Origin: Golubevia sp. BC0850 | Taxonomy: Eukaryota; Basidiomycota; Exobasidiomycetes; Golubeviales; Golubeviaceae | NCBI GenBank assembly: GCA_012976225.1 | Contig: JAAVVG010000002.1 | Coordinates: 930,001-994,000, forward strand | Direction of reading: 5' to 3' | Length of the DNA: 64,000 nt | Part shown: positions 32,901-45,264 of the stretch, in pieces | Layout of the letters: the number at the start of each line of letters is the position of its first letter | Position numbering within the stretch: position 1 is the first letter of the stretch | Made by a program: the position numbers and the translations under genes | The notes under the pieces: generated by a model | What the model was told of the DNA's origin: nothing | What the model saw: the letters and a program-made list of their open reading frames with translations, nothing else | The model's database searches: none

Positions 32901-35151
32901 TTATTCCCCTTCAATGTCCTCCCACTCATCTTCGTCTAGACGCACTCCCAACCTCAACCTCGACGCAATTTCATCGAAGTCTAACCAGATCATATCGAGA
33001 GGCCTCATTTCTCCCCCTTCATCCCTCAACCTGATCTGTTGCCCCTCCATCTCCTGCACTGCTGAAACGGCCATCAGTATCCCATCGGCGTTCGATTGAA
33101 GACAAGAGCAACCTCTCAAGACCCCTGTTGACATGATCGCACGGGGACCTTGAAGTCTCTCAGGTTGAGTGACGTGAACTCTGAAACCATTATGGGAAGA
33201 AGAGGTCGGATCGAGATCGATGGCCATGAGGAAGGCGTTGGTCTGTGAAATATAAGAGAAAGAGAAAGGTTCAGTGAAATCTGAAGGATCTATCACGTTC
33301 ACAATCAGCTCCGTGGAAAACTGACCGAATAGAGCGAAGGATCTTCTCCTGCAACTTTCCGCTCCTCCAGACTAGGAATATCTCCAAATCCTACGACAAT
33401 GGCTTTGCCATCCACAACCGTCAACTGAGAACCATGACGCTCTTCCTCGAGATCCTCCAGAACCGACTTTTTGCCGTAGTTGATGTTGACGAAAAGTTCA
33501 GGATCCTTCATTTCATTTGAATGATGCTCGAAAGGAGGGTTTGTCGTCTGTTCTAGGTCAATCTGTATCTGTTTGAAAAGAGTTACGTAGTCTCTCAAGA
33601 GAAGGATGTCTGTCTCTCCAGTGGCCACCAACGTTCCGGTCCTTTGATCTGGATGGATGGCGCACCATTCGTATTCATCGTCTGAACCCGAGTCTTCCCA
33701 TCCTGCAGAGAATTCTCTACTACATAAAAGAAAAACAAAGAAGTCGGTCAGAAAGAGACGCGAGTTGGAGAAGGCGGAAATCGTTCAGCGGTACTGTATA
33801 AATACTCACCTTTCCAAAGCATATTCATAGAGTATACATAGAGGTAGCAGATCAGGTGCACCGATCCCATTACTCGAATACTTGTAAACCGAAGGCTTAT
33901 TAGTCTCACCCTCCCTGCACCACTTTTTCAAAGACCAAATGAGTTGCCCATTCCTCCTTTCGTAAACCCAAACATCTCTTCCAACCAAGAAAACGTAGTT
34001 CTCGTCAAAATCGATGTAGTTGAACCGAGTATTACCTCCTAAACCATCACATGGAAAAATGCTCTCAACTTCCATTTTTGGAACGTTAAAAGTTACTACG
34101 AACCTATCCCAACTTGCGAGGCATAGATGCGGATAGTTGAATTTATAAGCTCTAACCGGATGAGAAGAAGATAGTCTGCCGACCGGAATGAAGTGTCCTC
34201 TTCGAGAGGGCAGATTGTTGAGCTCTGCTGGTGAGCAAAGTCGTTCGGATTTGTACACTTCGAAATGACCTTCGACTCCTGGAGTTCTGTCGAAGATCAT
34301 ATAGCCTTGATCGAACTGACACGGAAGAATAGAAAGGGAAGGACCAGTAAGTTCAAAGTTGAGGATGTAGGATCTTTTCGTTGAGAGATTCTTACTTCGA
34401 GATGCGGGTAGGTTCTGGTTTCTACGGCTGAAATTCCCCACATTCTTTCCCGAGTTCTAAAGTCGAGAACTTGAACCCCACCTCCCACGAGGGTGCAAAT
34501 GATCGTATCTTCGATAGGACTGAAGAAGGTGAAATAAGTGGGTTGGCATCAGTTTGAACGCGAGAGCTTCCTCAGGACTCACTCTAGCTTGACGCGCCAT
34601 GACTGAAAAGAAATTAATGAAGGAATTTATGGTATGTCAGAAACCTCAGCTGGAGGAAGAGTCGTCGATGCCAACAAACTTCAGTACGTACGATTGATTG
34701 CGAATCGTCTTGTTCGGGAGCAGCAACAACTTGTGGCCAAGCTTCCATAAAAGATTCGATTTGACCATCTTTGCCTTCCCAGGCCAACTTCAAAGTCAAC
34801 CTCTTACGACAAAGATCTTTCCAAGAGCGAACGTGTGAGAGAGTTGGGTGAGTCGATGGGAGTTTGATTCCCGTTTTTGGATCGTCCAAGGCTTGAGCTG
34901 GATTCTCGTGGGATAAGAGTGACCAACCATTGTCGATTGACATCTTTCTCCAAGCCTCTTGAGCTGTAGAATTCCAGGCTGAGAAGGGGAAAGGAGAGAT
35001 AGATGAGCGGGAGAGGTTTGAACGAGTAGGCGTGGAAGCTGCTGGAGTGCTTACTGTGAGAGACTCGCTCTGATCTTGCTAATTCTGGGGGAGACAGATG
35101 GCTGAGAATGCATAAAGCTACTTCTGGAGGGGATAGAGCTAGAACGTCCAT
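32901..35151 (-). CDS. F-box protein with a WD/propeller-like C-terminus
   Basis: F-box proteins bring substrates to SCF ubiquitin ligases. The start reads MDVLALSPPEVALCILSHLS then PPELARSERVSH, an F-box interrupted by an intron and continuing TWNSTAQEAWRKMSID. After WKDLCRKRLTL comes a 20-bp exon (34602-34583) encoding SWRVKLD with its neighbours. Further segments, EDTIICTLVGGGVQVLDFRT, LCLASWDRFVVTFNV and ENYVFLVGRDVWVYERRNGQ, look like blades of a beta-propeller. The protein ends in an acidic RLDEDEWEDIEGE. The substrate is unknown. It is head-to-head with AOS1 across 82 bp. Confidence 0.8.
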
Positions 35152-35233
35152 TTCGAGACACTTTGAAGCGATGGGTCGGGAACAAAGACAAGAAGAGAGC
35201 GTTCCTTCCTGAACACCAACAACTCAAACCGCC
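35152..35233. promoter_or_regulatory. 82-bp divergent promoter, F-box gene / AOS1
   Basis: Only 82 bp separate the two start codons, so both 5' UTRs and any core promoter elements must overlap or be very short. No TATA box was seen. Confidence 0.5.
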
Positions 35234-37175
35234 ATGTCGACGGGAACAACTTCAACCTCTGCTCCAGTGGAAGCCATCGATTCGAATGTCAACCTCGGAG
35301 TAGACGAAGGTGAGAGGAGATAACTGGAGGAGAAGAAGAAGACCACTATTTGAATTCTCTCGCAGCTTCGCCTTACTGATCCTCTCATTCACCTTTCCCC
35401 TCCTTTGTCTTTGATGATGTGATCAGATGAAGCTGCTCTCTATGATCGACAGATTCGTCTCTGGGGACTGGAAGCTCAGAACAGGTCAGTATCATTGCTG
35501 AGCAGCCAATCTCCCCCTCTTCTTCCTATCTGCAATTCTCACACGACATGAACCCCTCCTCCCTCTCCCTCTCTTCAATCCGATTCTGTACTTTCAAAGG
35601 ATGAGGAAAGCTCACGTTCTAGTGTATCACATGGGAGGAGTTTCAACAGAGGTCATCAAGAACATCGTCTTGTCTGGGATCGGAACTTTAACTATCGTAG
35701 ATGAAGGACTGGTGACAGAGAGGGATTTGGCTGCCGGGTTCTTCTATAGACAGGAAGAGTTTGGAACTCATGTGAGTAGCTTTGCTCTGGAAGAGGACTC
35801 TGGTGTGGCGAGAGAGAGAGGCGCAGGGGGTAGAGAGCACCGGAGCTAGAAGAAAGTCTGGAGATGCTTCAAGTTCAAATTCTGTCTTGACATTCGAGCT
35901 ATCTTGAGCCCAATTTTCATTCCATGGATTTCTTCTTCTCAGAGAGTCCAAGCTGCGTTGCCTCGTATCCAAGCTCTAAACCCTCTAGTCAAAGTTCGAG
36001 CAGTCACAGATCCTTCAGTTCTCCTCGATGAAGAAGCCTTGAAAGCTGAGAATCTAGATGCAATCGTATCTACCAAAGGAACAAAAGCACAACTCGTAAG
36101 TCTCTCTTTGACTTGCCGAGTCCCATCTTGTCTCTTTCTGAATTCTCCTCCCTCTTCAGATCGCTCTAAACAATCTCTGTAGGAACCTCTCTCTCAAGTT
36201 CTACGCTTCATCAGCTCAAGGACTTGGAGGATGGATCTTCTCAGATCTAGGTGCAAGACACGAATACATGTACGAAACTTCTTCAACGACAACAGTTGAA
36301 GGACCAACTGGAAGCACCAGTCAACTGGTAAAGAGGAAAGTCAAGAAATCTCAAGATTTCGTTCCTTTAAAAATCGCTTTGAATCAATCTTGGAAAGGTG
36401 AAAAGTCTAGGAAGTTGAAGAGATTGAGATTAAGTCCTGGGTTCTTCGCTACCTTGGGTGAGCGAAAACACGAGATTGTGAAGGCTTCTTTTCGATTGAA
36501 CAGGCTTATCGCTTTTCCCCCTTACTTTTCGCTTTCTTTCCTTCAGCTCTATGGGAATGTAACGCTAGAGGAGATTTCAATCCTTCTAAACCAGGAGAAG
36601 ATCCATCTGCTAAACCGCTTCTAATGAGAATGGAACCTGAATCCGCAGAGACAGCTCCTGACGCGTCGGCTGCTGAATCTGAGGAAACGGAAAGGATAAA
36701 TCAACAAGCTCTAATACTGAAAGAGGTTACTCTTAGGATAATGGAAGAGAAGAGTGTTCCGAAAGAAGTGGTCTTTCAAGGTCAGAATGAAGATGCTGAT
36801 CTCTTCTTTCAGTGAGTGTACGCAGGGAAGTTGGCTGACATTCTAGTCTACTTACATGATCTTGGAGCTTCTGTCTAGCTGGGCTAGCTCTCTGTTCGAA
36901 CGAGCTCCTCGTACCTCTGAGACTAATCCTTCCCTTGTCCCCTTCCTTGTACTTCTTCCAGAGACTTTGTCAGAGCTACCATCCTCTCCGGACCGGAAGC
37001 TGGGGACTTCTCTCCTACTTGCGCTATCATTGGGGGAGTCTTGGCTCAAGATTTGTTGAATGCTTTGGGTGGAAGAGAAGAACCTTTGGTGAATTGGTTC
37101 CAGCTAGATGGATTGGCAGGAGGAGGACCTTGCCATCAATTGTCCGTGAATGATCCTGTCGAAATCATGGCCTAA
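35234..37175 (+). CDS. AOS1: SUMO-activating enzyme subunit 1 (Aos1/SAE1)
   Basis: Forms the SUMO E1 with Uba2. It starts MSTGTTSTSAPVEAI. The second exon gives DEAALYDRQIRLWGLEAQNR, nearly identical to SAE1, followed by MRKAHVLVYHMGGVSTE and VIKNIVLSGIGTLTIVD. Later exons give RIQALNPLVKVRAV, LCRNLSLKFYASSAQGLGGW and TCAIIGGVLAQDLLNALGG, and the end is ..NDPVEIMA. The catalytic Cys belongs to Uba2, so its absence here is expected. The glycine-rich loop reads YHMGGVSTE where SAE1 has GLKGLGAE, so it is less regular than usual. Seven or eight exons, all joins examined in frame. Confidence 0.92.
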
Positions 37176-37530
37176 GATACTTCAGAATAGATACATACAG
37201 TTACACATTTGTTCAATGGAAACGGATTTTTTTCTGTTACAGATTCGGGTGAAATGATGCGGCAACGACCTTCCGAGTAACAGAGAGAGAAATCTCGATC
37301 CGCACCACACATCCACTTTCCACCACCAATCCACTTTTACGACTCTTCAAGCTAACGACCCTTCCTAACGATTCCGTCTAACGAACTTACGAACAAATTA
37401 ATTGATCCAAATCAAACTCTCAACCTCAAGACTTATCAAGCAAGTGAGAAGACTATCTCCAAAAACGTGCTTGCTCTGCAGCACCCCTGAACCTTTAACT
37501 TTGGATTGATAGTACTTGATTCTCTACAAG
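37176..37530. other. Intergenic promoter region
   Basis: 355 bp between the AOS1 stop and the OST-alpha-type start in tandem orientation. No open frame or repeat of note. Confidence 0.5.
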
Positions 37531-40500
37531 ATGGTGAACATGACTTGTCCAGTAGAGTACTCGGAAGTGGACCCAGTTCCTTTCTACCATGATGGCCAGT
37601 TGAACTTCAAAGGTGAGCTCCATTAAGATCCATGTTTGTGAGCCAATCCAGCCATTTCCTATGGCTCACCCGCCTGACTCTTTTCCCCCTTATTCTCTAT
37701 TCTAGCTCATGATGTTGGTTGGATCGTAGCTGGTTTCTTCACCATCGTAGCCAGTACGGCTTCTTTTTGGTTGATTTGGAAACATCTGACTTACTTCACT
37801 TGCCCACAGCAACAGAAGCACATCGTCAGAATGTTGATCATGGTTCCCATCTATGCTATCGTCTCCTTCTTCAGTTACTTCTACTTTAGACAGGTGAGTA
37901 GATCTACATGAAGATAGAGTGGCTGAGACAATGGGTGGTGGAAGGACTTGGAGAGGGGAATCGGAGTGGGAAGGGCAAGAACAACACAATGAATCAAAGA
38001 CGTCGAGGGATAAGATCGGAGCCGATCATCCTCAAGAACTTTTTACAAGGAAAATGAATGGCTAAAGTGGAAGAGACAGAGGCTGCTTGATCACTACCGA
38101 GAGCAGCTCTATCTGACCCCACCTTCCTCTACCCCTGACCTCATCTCATCCTTTTCTCCTAGGCAATCTACTATCAAACCATCCGAGTAAGTGTAGTTGA
38201 AAGCTGCCTGTCAAATTCTAATCCGTGAGGCGTGCGGACTGACATTTCTGTCTCGTGTCTCTTCTCTCCCACCAGGATTGTTACGAGGCCGTAGTGTGAG
38301 TTTCCAACTTTCATTTCATCCCTGAGATCAAGCCATTCCTCTTCTTACCTTAGCACCTTGTTTCAACCATTCAGAATCACTTCCTTCTTCTATCTGCTAC
38401 TCCAATACGTTGGTGACACGCCGGCTGAGCAACATGAAGTCTTCCGAAAAGTCAAATTGGAGTATTGGTTCTTCCCTCTAGGATGCTGGAAGTACAGGCC
38501 GGATGGGCTTCATTTTCTGTGGCTGATGAAGGTCTGCATTCTCCAGTATGCTATCGTGAGGCCCGTCTGCACGTTGGCGGCGGTTGGAATGGAAGCTTTC
38601 GGAATCTACTGCTTGGACTCTTGGATGCCAAACTTCGGTCACATCTGGTGCGCTATCTTCATCTCGATCTCAGTCTCAGTAGCTATGGTGAGTTGATGAG
38701 CAAGCCTTTCTTCCCCAGAGAAGGAGCTTTGATGCTAACCCTCCCCTCTCCGTCTTGCCTTCCTCTCGCAGTACTGTATCATCCAATTCTACCTTCCCAT
38801 CCAAGAAGAACTCAAACCCTATTCTCCAGTCCTCAAGTTTTTAGCCGTCAAGAGTGTAGTCTTCTTGACTTTCTGGCAAGATTCTTTCCTCAGTATTCTA
38901 GTCTACTTCGACGTCATCAAAGAATCGGAATTCATGACCGCTGGAGAAATTCAAGTCGGAATCAATGCTCTTTTAGAAACCTTCGAAATGGTGATCTTCG
39001 CTTTCCTACACATCAAAGCCTTCACCTATCTTATCTATCGACCAGCAGATCACGCAAGAGTCACCAAGAGAGGAGCTGCCTTCCTTCACGTCATAGATTT
39101 CAGAGATTGGTTCTTCGAGATGAAACATTCTACCAAGTACGTTTCTGCCAAGAGTAGAGGAAGAGACTACACTATGGTCGAGGACATCAGGGCAGACAAG
39201 TACAGACATCTACAGAAGGCTCTTGGGAGAGATAGGAAATCCGAATTCGAACAGAGGGTGGAGAACGAAAAGTTGGAGAACGCTTTGGACTTCTGGAAGG
39301 ATCCGAATTATGTCGCTCCAGAGGACTTGGAAGGAGGAGAAGAGAAAGATGGAGGCTCAAGTACTGACGTCGAGAGAACCGCTGGAAGAAGCGGGTTCAA
39401 AGTCGAGAAAGGTTACAAGGTCAAGAATCAAAGCAAGCTCGGCAGCAACTCGAACTCGAACTCAACTCCAAGAACTGAAACCAAATTTCTCGACGTCGAC
39501 GATGACGCTCGAGTCAACTATCTGGCTTATTCCAGAGGCATGCATCCAGACGACGCCCATCCTGAACTCTCTCAGTATCATCTCTACGGAACTCAGCCGA
39601 TGGGAGATGGTGATCTGGACGATCCTTCGATCGCTAGAGGCTTCGCTGAAGAAGTCGAGCAAGACTACAGAAGCATGGGAATGTGGAACAGCGGTCAATC
39701 GACTCACGCCTATCAAAGGCCTGCTGAACAGGAGGGAGCGGAAGGGGCTTCCAAAGAACGTGGCTGGTGGAGATCTTTCAAAGAGAGGGTTTCTGGATCT
39801 CTAGGTGGAGGCGAAGTGGAAGCTGAAGACGAACGTCGTCGTCAGCATGTTCAACAGCAAGATCAAATGTACGCAAAACCAAGTCGAGAAACGGAGGAGA
39901 TGGACGAGAAGGCTGGATTCTTGGCGTCTCCTGAAGTCGAGGACGATCTGAATCTTGCTTCTCCAGACGCAAGAGGTGCTGTTCCACTCCAGTCTCAGGA
40001 TCCGATCGGTCTTCATCACCATCAAGAAGACTCTCCACTTTCTCAATTCATCTCAACGATCAGTTCCACCCCACCTGGATCTCAAAAGGACGACAAGTAC
40101 ACCCAGCTTCCTCCGCGTCGATCTAGAGCTTCTCTCAATCGAGAAGGCGGAACTTCCTCTCCTCTAGGAATGAATGGAAATTCTGCACCTTCTTCCTCTT
40201 CTCTTCGGGACACAGCTACCAAAGCTCAGCGACCTCAAATCCAGACCTCCAGGCGTGGCTCAAATTCTCCTCAAGAACCTCAGCAACGACAAGATGAATC
40301 TCCCATTCAAAATCTGCCTGCTCCTCAGCAGCCGCAAGTGACTCTCGTTCGAGATAACTCCTTGGCAGCAGTCTCTTCAAAGCAAGGAAGTGTCAGCGCC
40401 TATGTCTCGAGTTCCAATCTACACGGCACCGCAAGAGCAATCCCTCAATCCCAGCCATTCGAGGCCCAGCCACCTAGGTCATCTCCATCTGTCTCCTTCG

Positions 40501-41960
40501 CACCTTCAGCCAACACTTTCGGTAGAGGTACGACTACTCAAGCTGCAGTGAACTCAAACGCTAGCGCCTCAGGTGCAGCCCCTCTCTCTTCTTCGTCTTC
40601 TCAGCAGAGAATCATGAGGTCTATGAGCGGCATCAAGGGCAAGTCCATCAACATCGTTCTACCATCGCCTCTCCAGCCGGAAAGCTTCCCTTTCGGCGCT
40701 GAAGGTTCAGCTCCTGAGCCAAACTCGGCTCAAGCTCCTCTCCGAGAACCCTCTCCTCCTCCGATGGAGTCACCAGTAGCTCTGAACGACAAGATGGAGA
40801 GATGGCTATCTACCAACGCTTCCGGGTCTGGTTCGATGACGTCGAGACAAACGACTCCCGCTGGTCCCGTTCACAAGATCGCCTTGGAGATGAAGGGAAA
40901 GCCGTCGAAGAAGACTTCAGAAGCTTCCAAACCAAAGTTGGAGGCCAAGATCGTGGCTGGAGGTCAATCTCTAGCTCAAGTCAGAGCCGAGCAGGAGCAA
41001 GAGCAAGCGAGACTTGAGGCTGAGAAGAGATGGGATAGCCAGAAGCAGCTCAGTCAACAAGCTGTCGATTGGGCTGCGATGCAGAACAGGCATGGAAACT
41101 CAAGATTCATGAACAATAACCCAGCAACTCCTTCTGATTACCATTCTTCAGGCAGCAACTCCGACTCTAGAAGAGAAAGAAGGACCAGCGCCCCTCCAGC
41201 TCCCTCTTTCAGAGTCCTTACCTCGAACCCTGCCGCTGCTCCCGCTACGACCGTGGAGAAGCCTCAGAAGAAGAACAAGGACAAGAAGGGAGAAACTCCA
41301 ATCATTCCCCTTCCTGCTCCTTCTCAATTCTTAAATGGTGATGGAGATGCGTTCGGAGCTGGAGCAGCCGCTCAAAGTCCAGGCAATTTCCAGTCTTCAA
41401 GACCAAGAACGAGCTTAGATAGTGCTCGTCCTATTGCTCCTTCTGCTGGCTTCCCGGGACCTGGAGTAGGAGCTGGACTTCAAGTTGGAAGCATCGTCTC
41501 TCCGATATCCTACCCCTCTGCGCCCGGAATGCCTCATCAAGGCAGGCAGTCGGGTCGACCTCATCCAAATCAACAGTACTCCCCTCAGCAGCAACACTGG
41601 AACGGTCAAAGACATCCTCAAAACCCAAACTCCCCCGGAAACAACTACTGGCAAAGGAACGGATACCAAGCTCCACCTCCTGCCAGAAGACAGTCGGATC
41701 AACATCAATCCTACTTTCCTTTCCATCCTTCTCAACAATCAAGACCATCTCCTCAACCTCGCAACTCCTATGATAGGTATACTGGAGAGTCACTCGAGAA
41801 TAGAGAGTCTGGATGGGCTAGAGAGGAGCAGATGAGAGAGAGAGAAATGGCTCAAGGTTCAAGGCAAAATCATCCTCAACAAGCTAGACGTACTTCTGCT
41901 CCCGAGCCGCCCAGAGGAAAAAACAGGCTTACTGGATTTCAATTCGAATATCTAGATTAG
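37531..41960 (+). CDS. OST-alpha/TMEM184 (DUF300) membrane protein with a long tail
   Basis: Exons 37531-37612, 37706-37893, 38163-38186 (24 bp), 38276-38295 (20 bp), 38375-38687 and 38772-41960. The N-terminal half has about seven membrane segments with family motifs: GWIVAGFFTIVAS, YAIVSFFSYFYFRQ, AIYYQTIRDCYEAVVITSFF, then YLPIQEELKPYSPVLKFL and KSVVFLTFWQDSFLSIL. The family includes OST-alpha (bile acid transport) and yeast Hfl1, a vacuolar lipidation partner of Atg8. The C-terminal tail of about 900 residues is Ser/Pro/Gln/Asn-rich and disordered, with a Lys/Glu helix near QVRAEQEQEQARLEAEKRW. Two consecutive micro-exons encode one family motif. Confidence 0.9.
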
Positions 41961-42426
41961 GACACCAAACTCTCTCGATCTCAATTTTCTCGCTTCTTCC
42001 TCTCTTTTGCTCCATTTCAACTAGATCACCTCTTTGTACCACTTCATTCAAACCCTTTTGCTCCTTTTCTTGGATTGTTCTTCAATCTCCTCCACTTCCT
42101 ACTGCTTCTTCTCGATTTCAGTTTCCATCTTCAATAATTGTTAGCCGCTGCTTTTCAAACATACCTTTTTCAATTGTACAATTCTATACTAAAGTTTTCT
42201 CCGATCAAGCGCTGTCGTCATTTTGCAATGTCTTTGACATCGAAATTATCTTTCCTGTGTACTATGCCCATCACGAGAGGTCTTGGAATGAATCGACCAG
42301 GATGTAACCACAACTTACGATTGGTCAGTATGCGAAGAATGGACAGCTCCCGTTAAAAGGCACGAGTTTGAAGCAAGTAGAAAATACAAAAAAACGATTT
42401 TTTGGAGAAAAGAATCAATTTCTTCA
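41961..42426. other. Convergent 3' intergenic region
   Basis: 466 bp between the stop codons of the membrane protein gene and PRP6. T-rich with no supported gene; expected to hold both 3' UTRs. Confidence 0.5.
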
Positions 42427-45264
42427 TCAGTTGACTATCTGCAACCTCTTTGCCGTCTCCCTCAAAACCCTTTCTAAATCCCACTCAAAATGTCCAGGAT
42501 CTTTTCTAACCTCTTGCCAAACCTCACCATATCTCGGATTAGCCAATTTACACCTCCTAACAACTTCTTCCAGACTTTTTTTATTTCCATGAGTTTCCTC
42601 AAATTTCAACCACCAAGCCCAACCATCTCCCCAAACCGAATCACTTTTGACAGACCTTTCAAACCATTTCCTACTTTGATCTAATTTCCTGTCATTCCAA
42701 AACAATCTAGCAACGCTATTGATAATCCTAGCATCATCACCAGTTTTCTTTAAAGCATCTGCAGATTTCGTTTTTCTTGAAGGTTTAGGTTCTAACCAAA
42801 TGGAAAGATTCCATAATAAACCAGAAGAAGGACATTCTTGTAAACCTCTTGAAACCATACTTTTAGATTGATGAATTGAACCGCTTCTTTCTTCAACTTT
42901 TGAAGATTCAAACCAAAGTACTTCATTCTTGGGATTCAATAATCTAGCTTTTTCTAAAAGTGCTCTGGCTCTGATAGTTAAGCCAGCTCTTTCTTCCAAT
43001 CTTGAGGCATTGATCCAGATCGGAATGGAAGTAGGACAGTTCTTGAAACCTTTCCCCAGAGTTTCTCGAGCAGATTTGACGTTCTCTCCATTTTCTGTCG
43101 ATTTCAATTTCTCCACTAATTGAGCTTTCATCAGATAAAGTTTCTCTTCTTTGACGAATTTCTCCAAAGCACTCTCTACCAATTCCAAAGCTTTGTTCCA
43201 GTCTCCTTGATTCCTTTCGAAGACTGCAGATTTGATCCAAACTCTTGCTGAATTGACTTCCTGCCTTGAGATTTCCAGTAATTTCCTCGCTGCATCTTTC
43301 TCTCCATTCTCTGATTCCAACTTAGCTGCAGCTAGCGAAATCTCTTCACTTCCCATGTTATGATCGAAAGCTCTTGAAAGAATTTCTCTTGCAGCTGGAA
43401 TGTCTCCATCTCCTTGCCATTTCTCCTTTGCGTACATCAACCAAAGAATCTCTGCCTTTGGACAATTCGTCACCGCCTTCTCCAGCAGAGACTCCAAGGA
43501 TTCTCTGGAACCATGTTCCGTCTCCAGTTCAGAAGCGACTCTCCAGATCGAGGCTCTGTCTGGAAAGAATCTTAAAGTGTAGGCCAGGATAGATCTTGCA
43601 GTTTCCACGAAGCCTTCCCTGAGAGCTGTCTCTGCGTCTTCCACCCAGACGTTCCTTCGATCTTCTTCTTCGACTTCCAGTCCGACTGTTGCTTTGACGA
43701 TAGCAGCACAGGTACCAGGCGAACCTTGTCTCTCCGCTTCCTCCGCCAGCTGCAGCCACCTTTCTCGACCTAGAACAGCTCCAGCTTTCTTGAGAGCTCC
43801 AACAGCAGTGACCATGAGCTTGTCGAGATTGTCTTGCGTCTTCTCCGGAACTTCGTTCTCTTCCTCCAGCACTCTAATGGCAGCGATCCAAATCTCGTGA
43901 GAGGTTGGAACAGTCTTCCTAGCGTTGTTCAGAACTTGCTTCGCTTCCTTGACTTCAGAAAGTCGAGCCAGAGCCAACCAAAGCTCTACGGAGGAAGGTA
44001 TAGCTTCGACTGCACCAGCCAAAAGAGCTCTAGCGTTTTCTGGAGAATCCTCCAGACTGACGAGTTCCTTCCATAGTTTGGTAGAATGAGGGATGTACTC
44101 GAGAGATTTTTGAAGGACTCGCTTCTTTGAGTTTGGATCCGATTCCAATTCAGTAGCCTTCAACCAGATCTTGACGCTGGTACTAAGATGTTGAGCTGCT
44201 CTTGCGATGATGACCTTTGCGTTGTCCGTCGTGTTCAACCTTGCTCCTTCTAGCCAAACGTCTTCACTCTTCGGGCAGTGTTCGAAACCTTGAGAGATGA
44301 TCTTTCTAGCTGCAGCCATCTTTCCAGCATGTTCCTCTAACCTAGCAGCAGCGATCCAACCTGGAGCGTGTTTAGGATTGGTCTTGATGACGGAGTCGAG
44401 CAGTCCTCTAGCTTTCTTAAGATCTCCAATTTCCGTATCCGACTTGATGACAACGGAGGAAAGATCGGTAAGATAACCTTTTGGATCAATAGAACTAGAA
44501 GTTCCAGAAGTACTTGCAGTTCCAGAACTAGCTTGATCCAACTTATGACTAAAGATTTTATTCCTAGCTTCACCGATTTCAGTTAAAGAGGTGGTAGTAC
44601 CACTTCCACCCATTCCACCCAGAGAAGTTTGAGTCCCATCATTTAACATTTGATCCTGACTTAAAGAACTTTCACTCATGTTCTTCTCTTTAGCACCTAG
44701 TAGAACTGAATCTGGTACAGCATAACTTTTCCCATCTCTACTTCCTCTAGCAGCAGCTGCTTTCCTTCTTTTTCCAGTCAAATTTCCAGCTTCTGGTATA
44801 TTTCCCCATTCATCTTCTGAAATGGAAGACAAACCTCTTTTCAAATCTGCGAATTGAGATTGGATTTTAGGTCTCTCGGATCTCAATTTCTGTAATTCTA
44901 ACTTTTCTCTTTCTTCTCTTTTCTTTCTACGTCTTGAATCCATTTGATCATCTACTTGTTCCCAAATCTTGTCTGCTTCTTCATCATCCTTCTCATAAGT
45001 AGTTCCAGCGAAAAGACCAGTTTCATTCTCGGGATCTTGAAACTGATCTGGATCCGCTTCCTCTCCACCACCAGGTTCTTCATCCACTTCACCTCTTTTA
45101 GCTCTTGCGGCTGCTACAGTTTCTTCCGATGGACCTGCTCTTGCTGGACCTATATCTGATCTAGTGGTGAATCCAGAAGCACCCCTACCTAAACCTGCTA
45201 CGTAATTAACTGGAGCTGGCATGTTCAAGAAAGCATGCTTAGCTGCGTTGGCTTGAGCCGCCAT
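42427..45264 (-). CDS. PRP6: Pre-mRNA splicing factor Prp6 (PRPF6)
   Basis: Component of the U4/U6.U5 tri-snRNP. Intronless, 945 residues. The N-terminal PRP1 domain reads PAPVNYVAGLGRGASGFTTR and DPENETGLFAGTTYEKDDEE. The rest is a superhelix of HAT/TPR-type repeats such as GWIAAARLEEHAGKMAAAR, CPKSEDVWLEGARL and ILWLMYAKEKWQ. Length agrees with human PRPF6 (941). It is one of the few intronless genes in the window. Confidence 0.96.
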   Translation of the reverse strand: MAAQANAAKHAFLNMPAPVNYVAGLGRGASGFTTRSDIGPARAGPSEETVAAARAKRGEVDEEPGGGEEADPDQFQDPENETGLFAGTTYEKDDEEADKIWEQVDDQMDSRRRKKREEREKLELQKLRSERPKIQSQFADLKRGLSSISEDEWGNIPEAGNLTGKRRKAAAARGSRDGKSYAVPDSVLLGAKEKNMSESSLSQDQMLNDGTQTSLGGMGGSGTTTSLTEIGEARNKIFSHKLDQASSGTASTSGTSSSIDPKGYLTDLSSVVIKSDTEIGDLKKARGLLDSVIKTNPKHAPGWIAAARLEEHAGKMAAARKIISQGFEHCPKSEDVWLEGARLNTTDNAKVIIARAAQHLSTSVKIWLKATELESDPNSKKRVLQKSLEYIPHSTKLWKELVSLEDSPENARALLAGAVEAIPSSVELWLALARLSEVKEAKQVLNNARKTVPTSHEIWIAAIRVLEEENEVPEKTQDNLDKLMVTAVGALKKAGAVLGRERWLQLAEEAERQGSPGTCAAIVKATVGLEVEEEDRRNVWVEDAETALREGFVETARSILAYTLRFFPDRASIWRVASELETEHGSRESLESLLEKAVTNCPKAEILWLMYAKEKWQGDGDIPAAREILSRAFDHNMGSEEISLAAAKLESENGEKDAARKLLEISRQEVNSARVWIKSAVFERNQGDWNKALELVESALEKFVKEEKLYLMKAQLVEKLKSTENGENVKSARETLGKGFKNCPTSIPIWINASRLEERAGLTIRARALLEKARLLNPKNEVLWFESSKVEERSGSIHQSKSMVSRGLQECPSSGLLWNLSIWLEPKPSRKTKSADALKKTGDDARIINSVARLFWNDRKLDQSRKWFERSVKSDSVWGDGWAWWLKFEETHGNKKSLEEVVRRCKLANPRYGEVWQEVRKDPGHFEWDLERVLRETAKRLQIVN

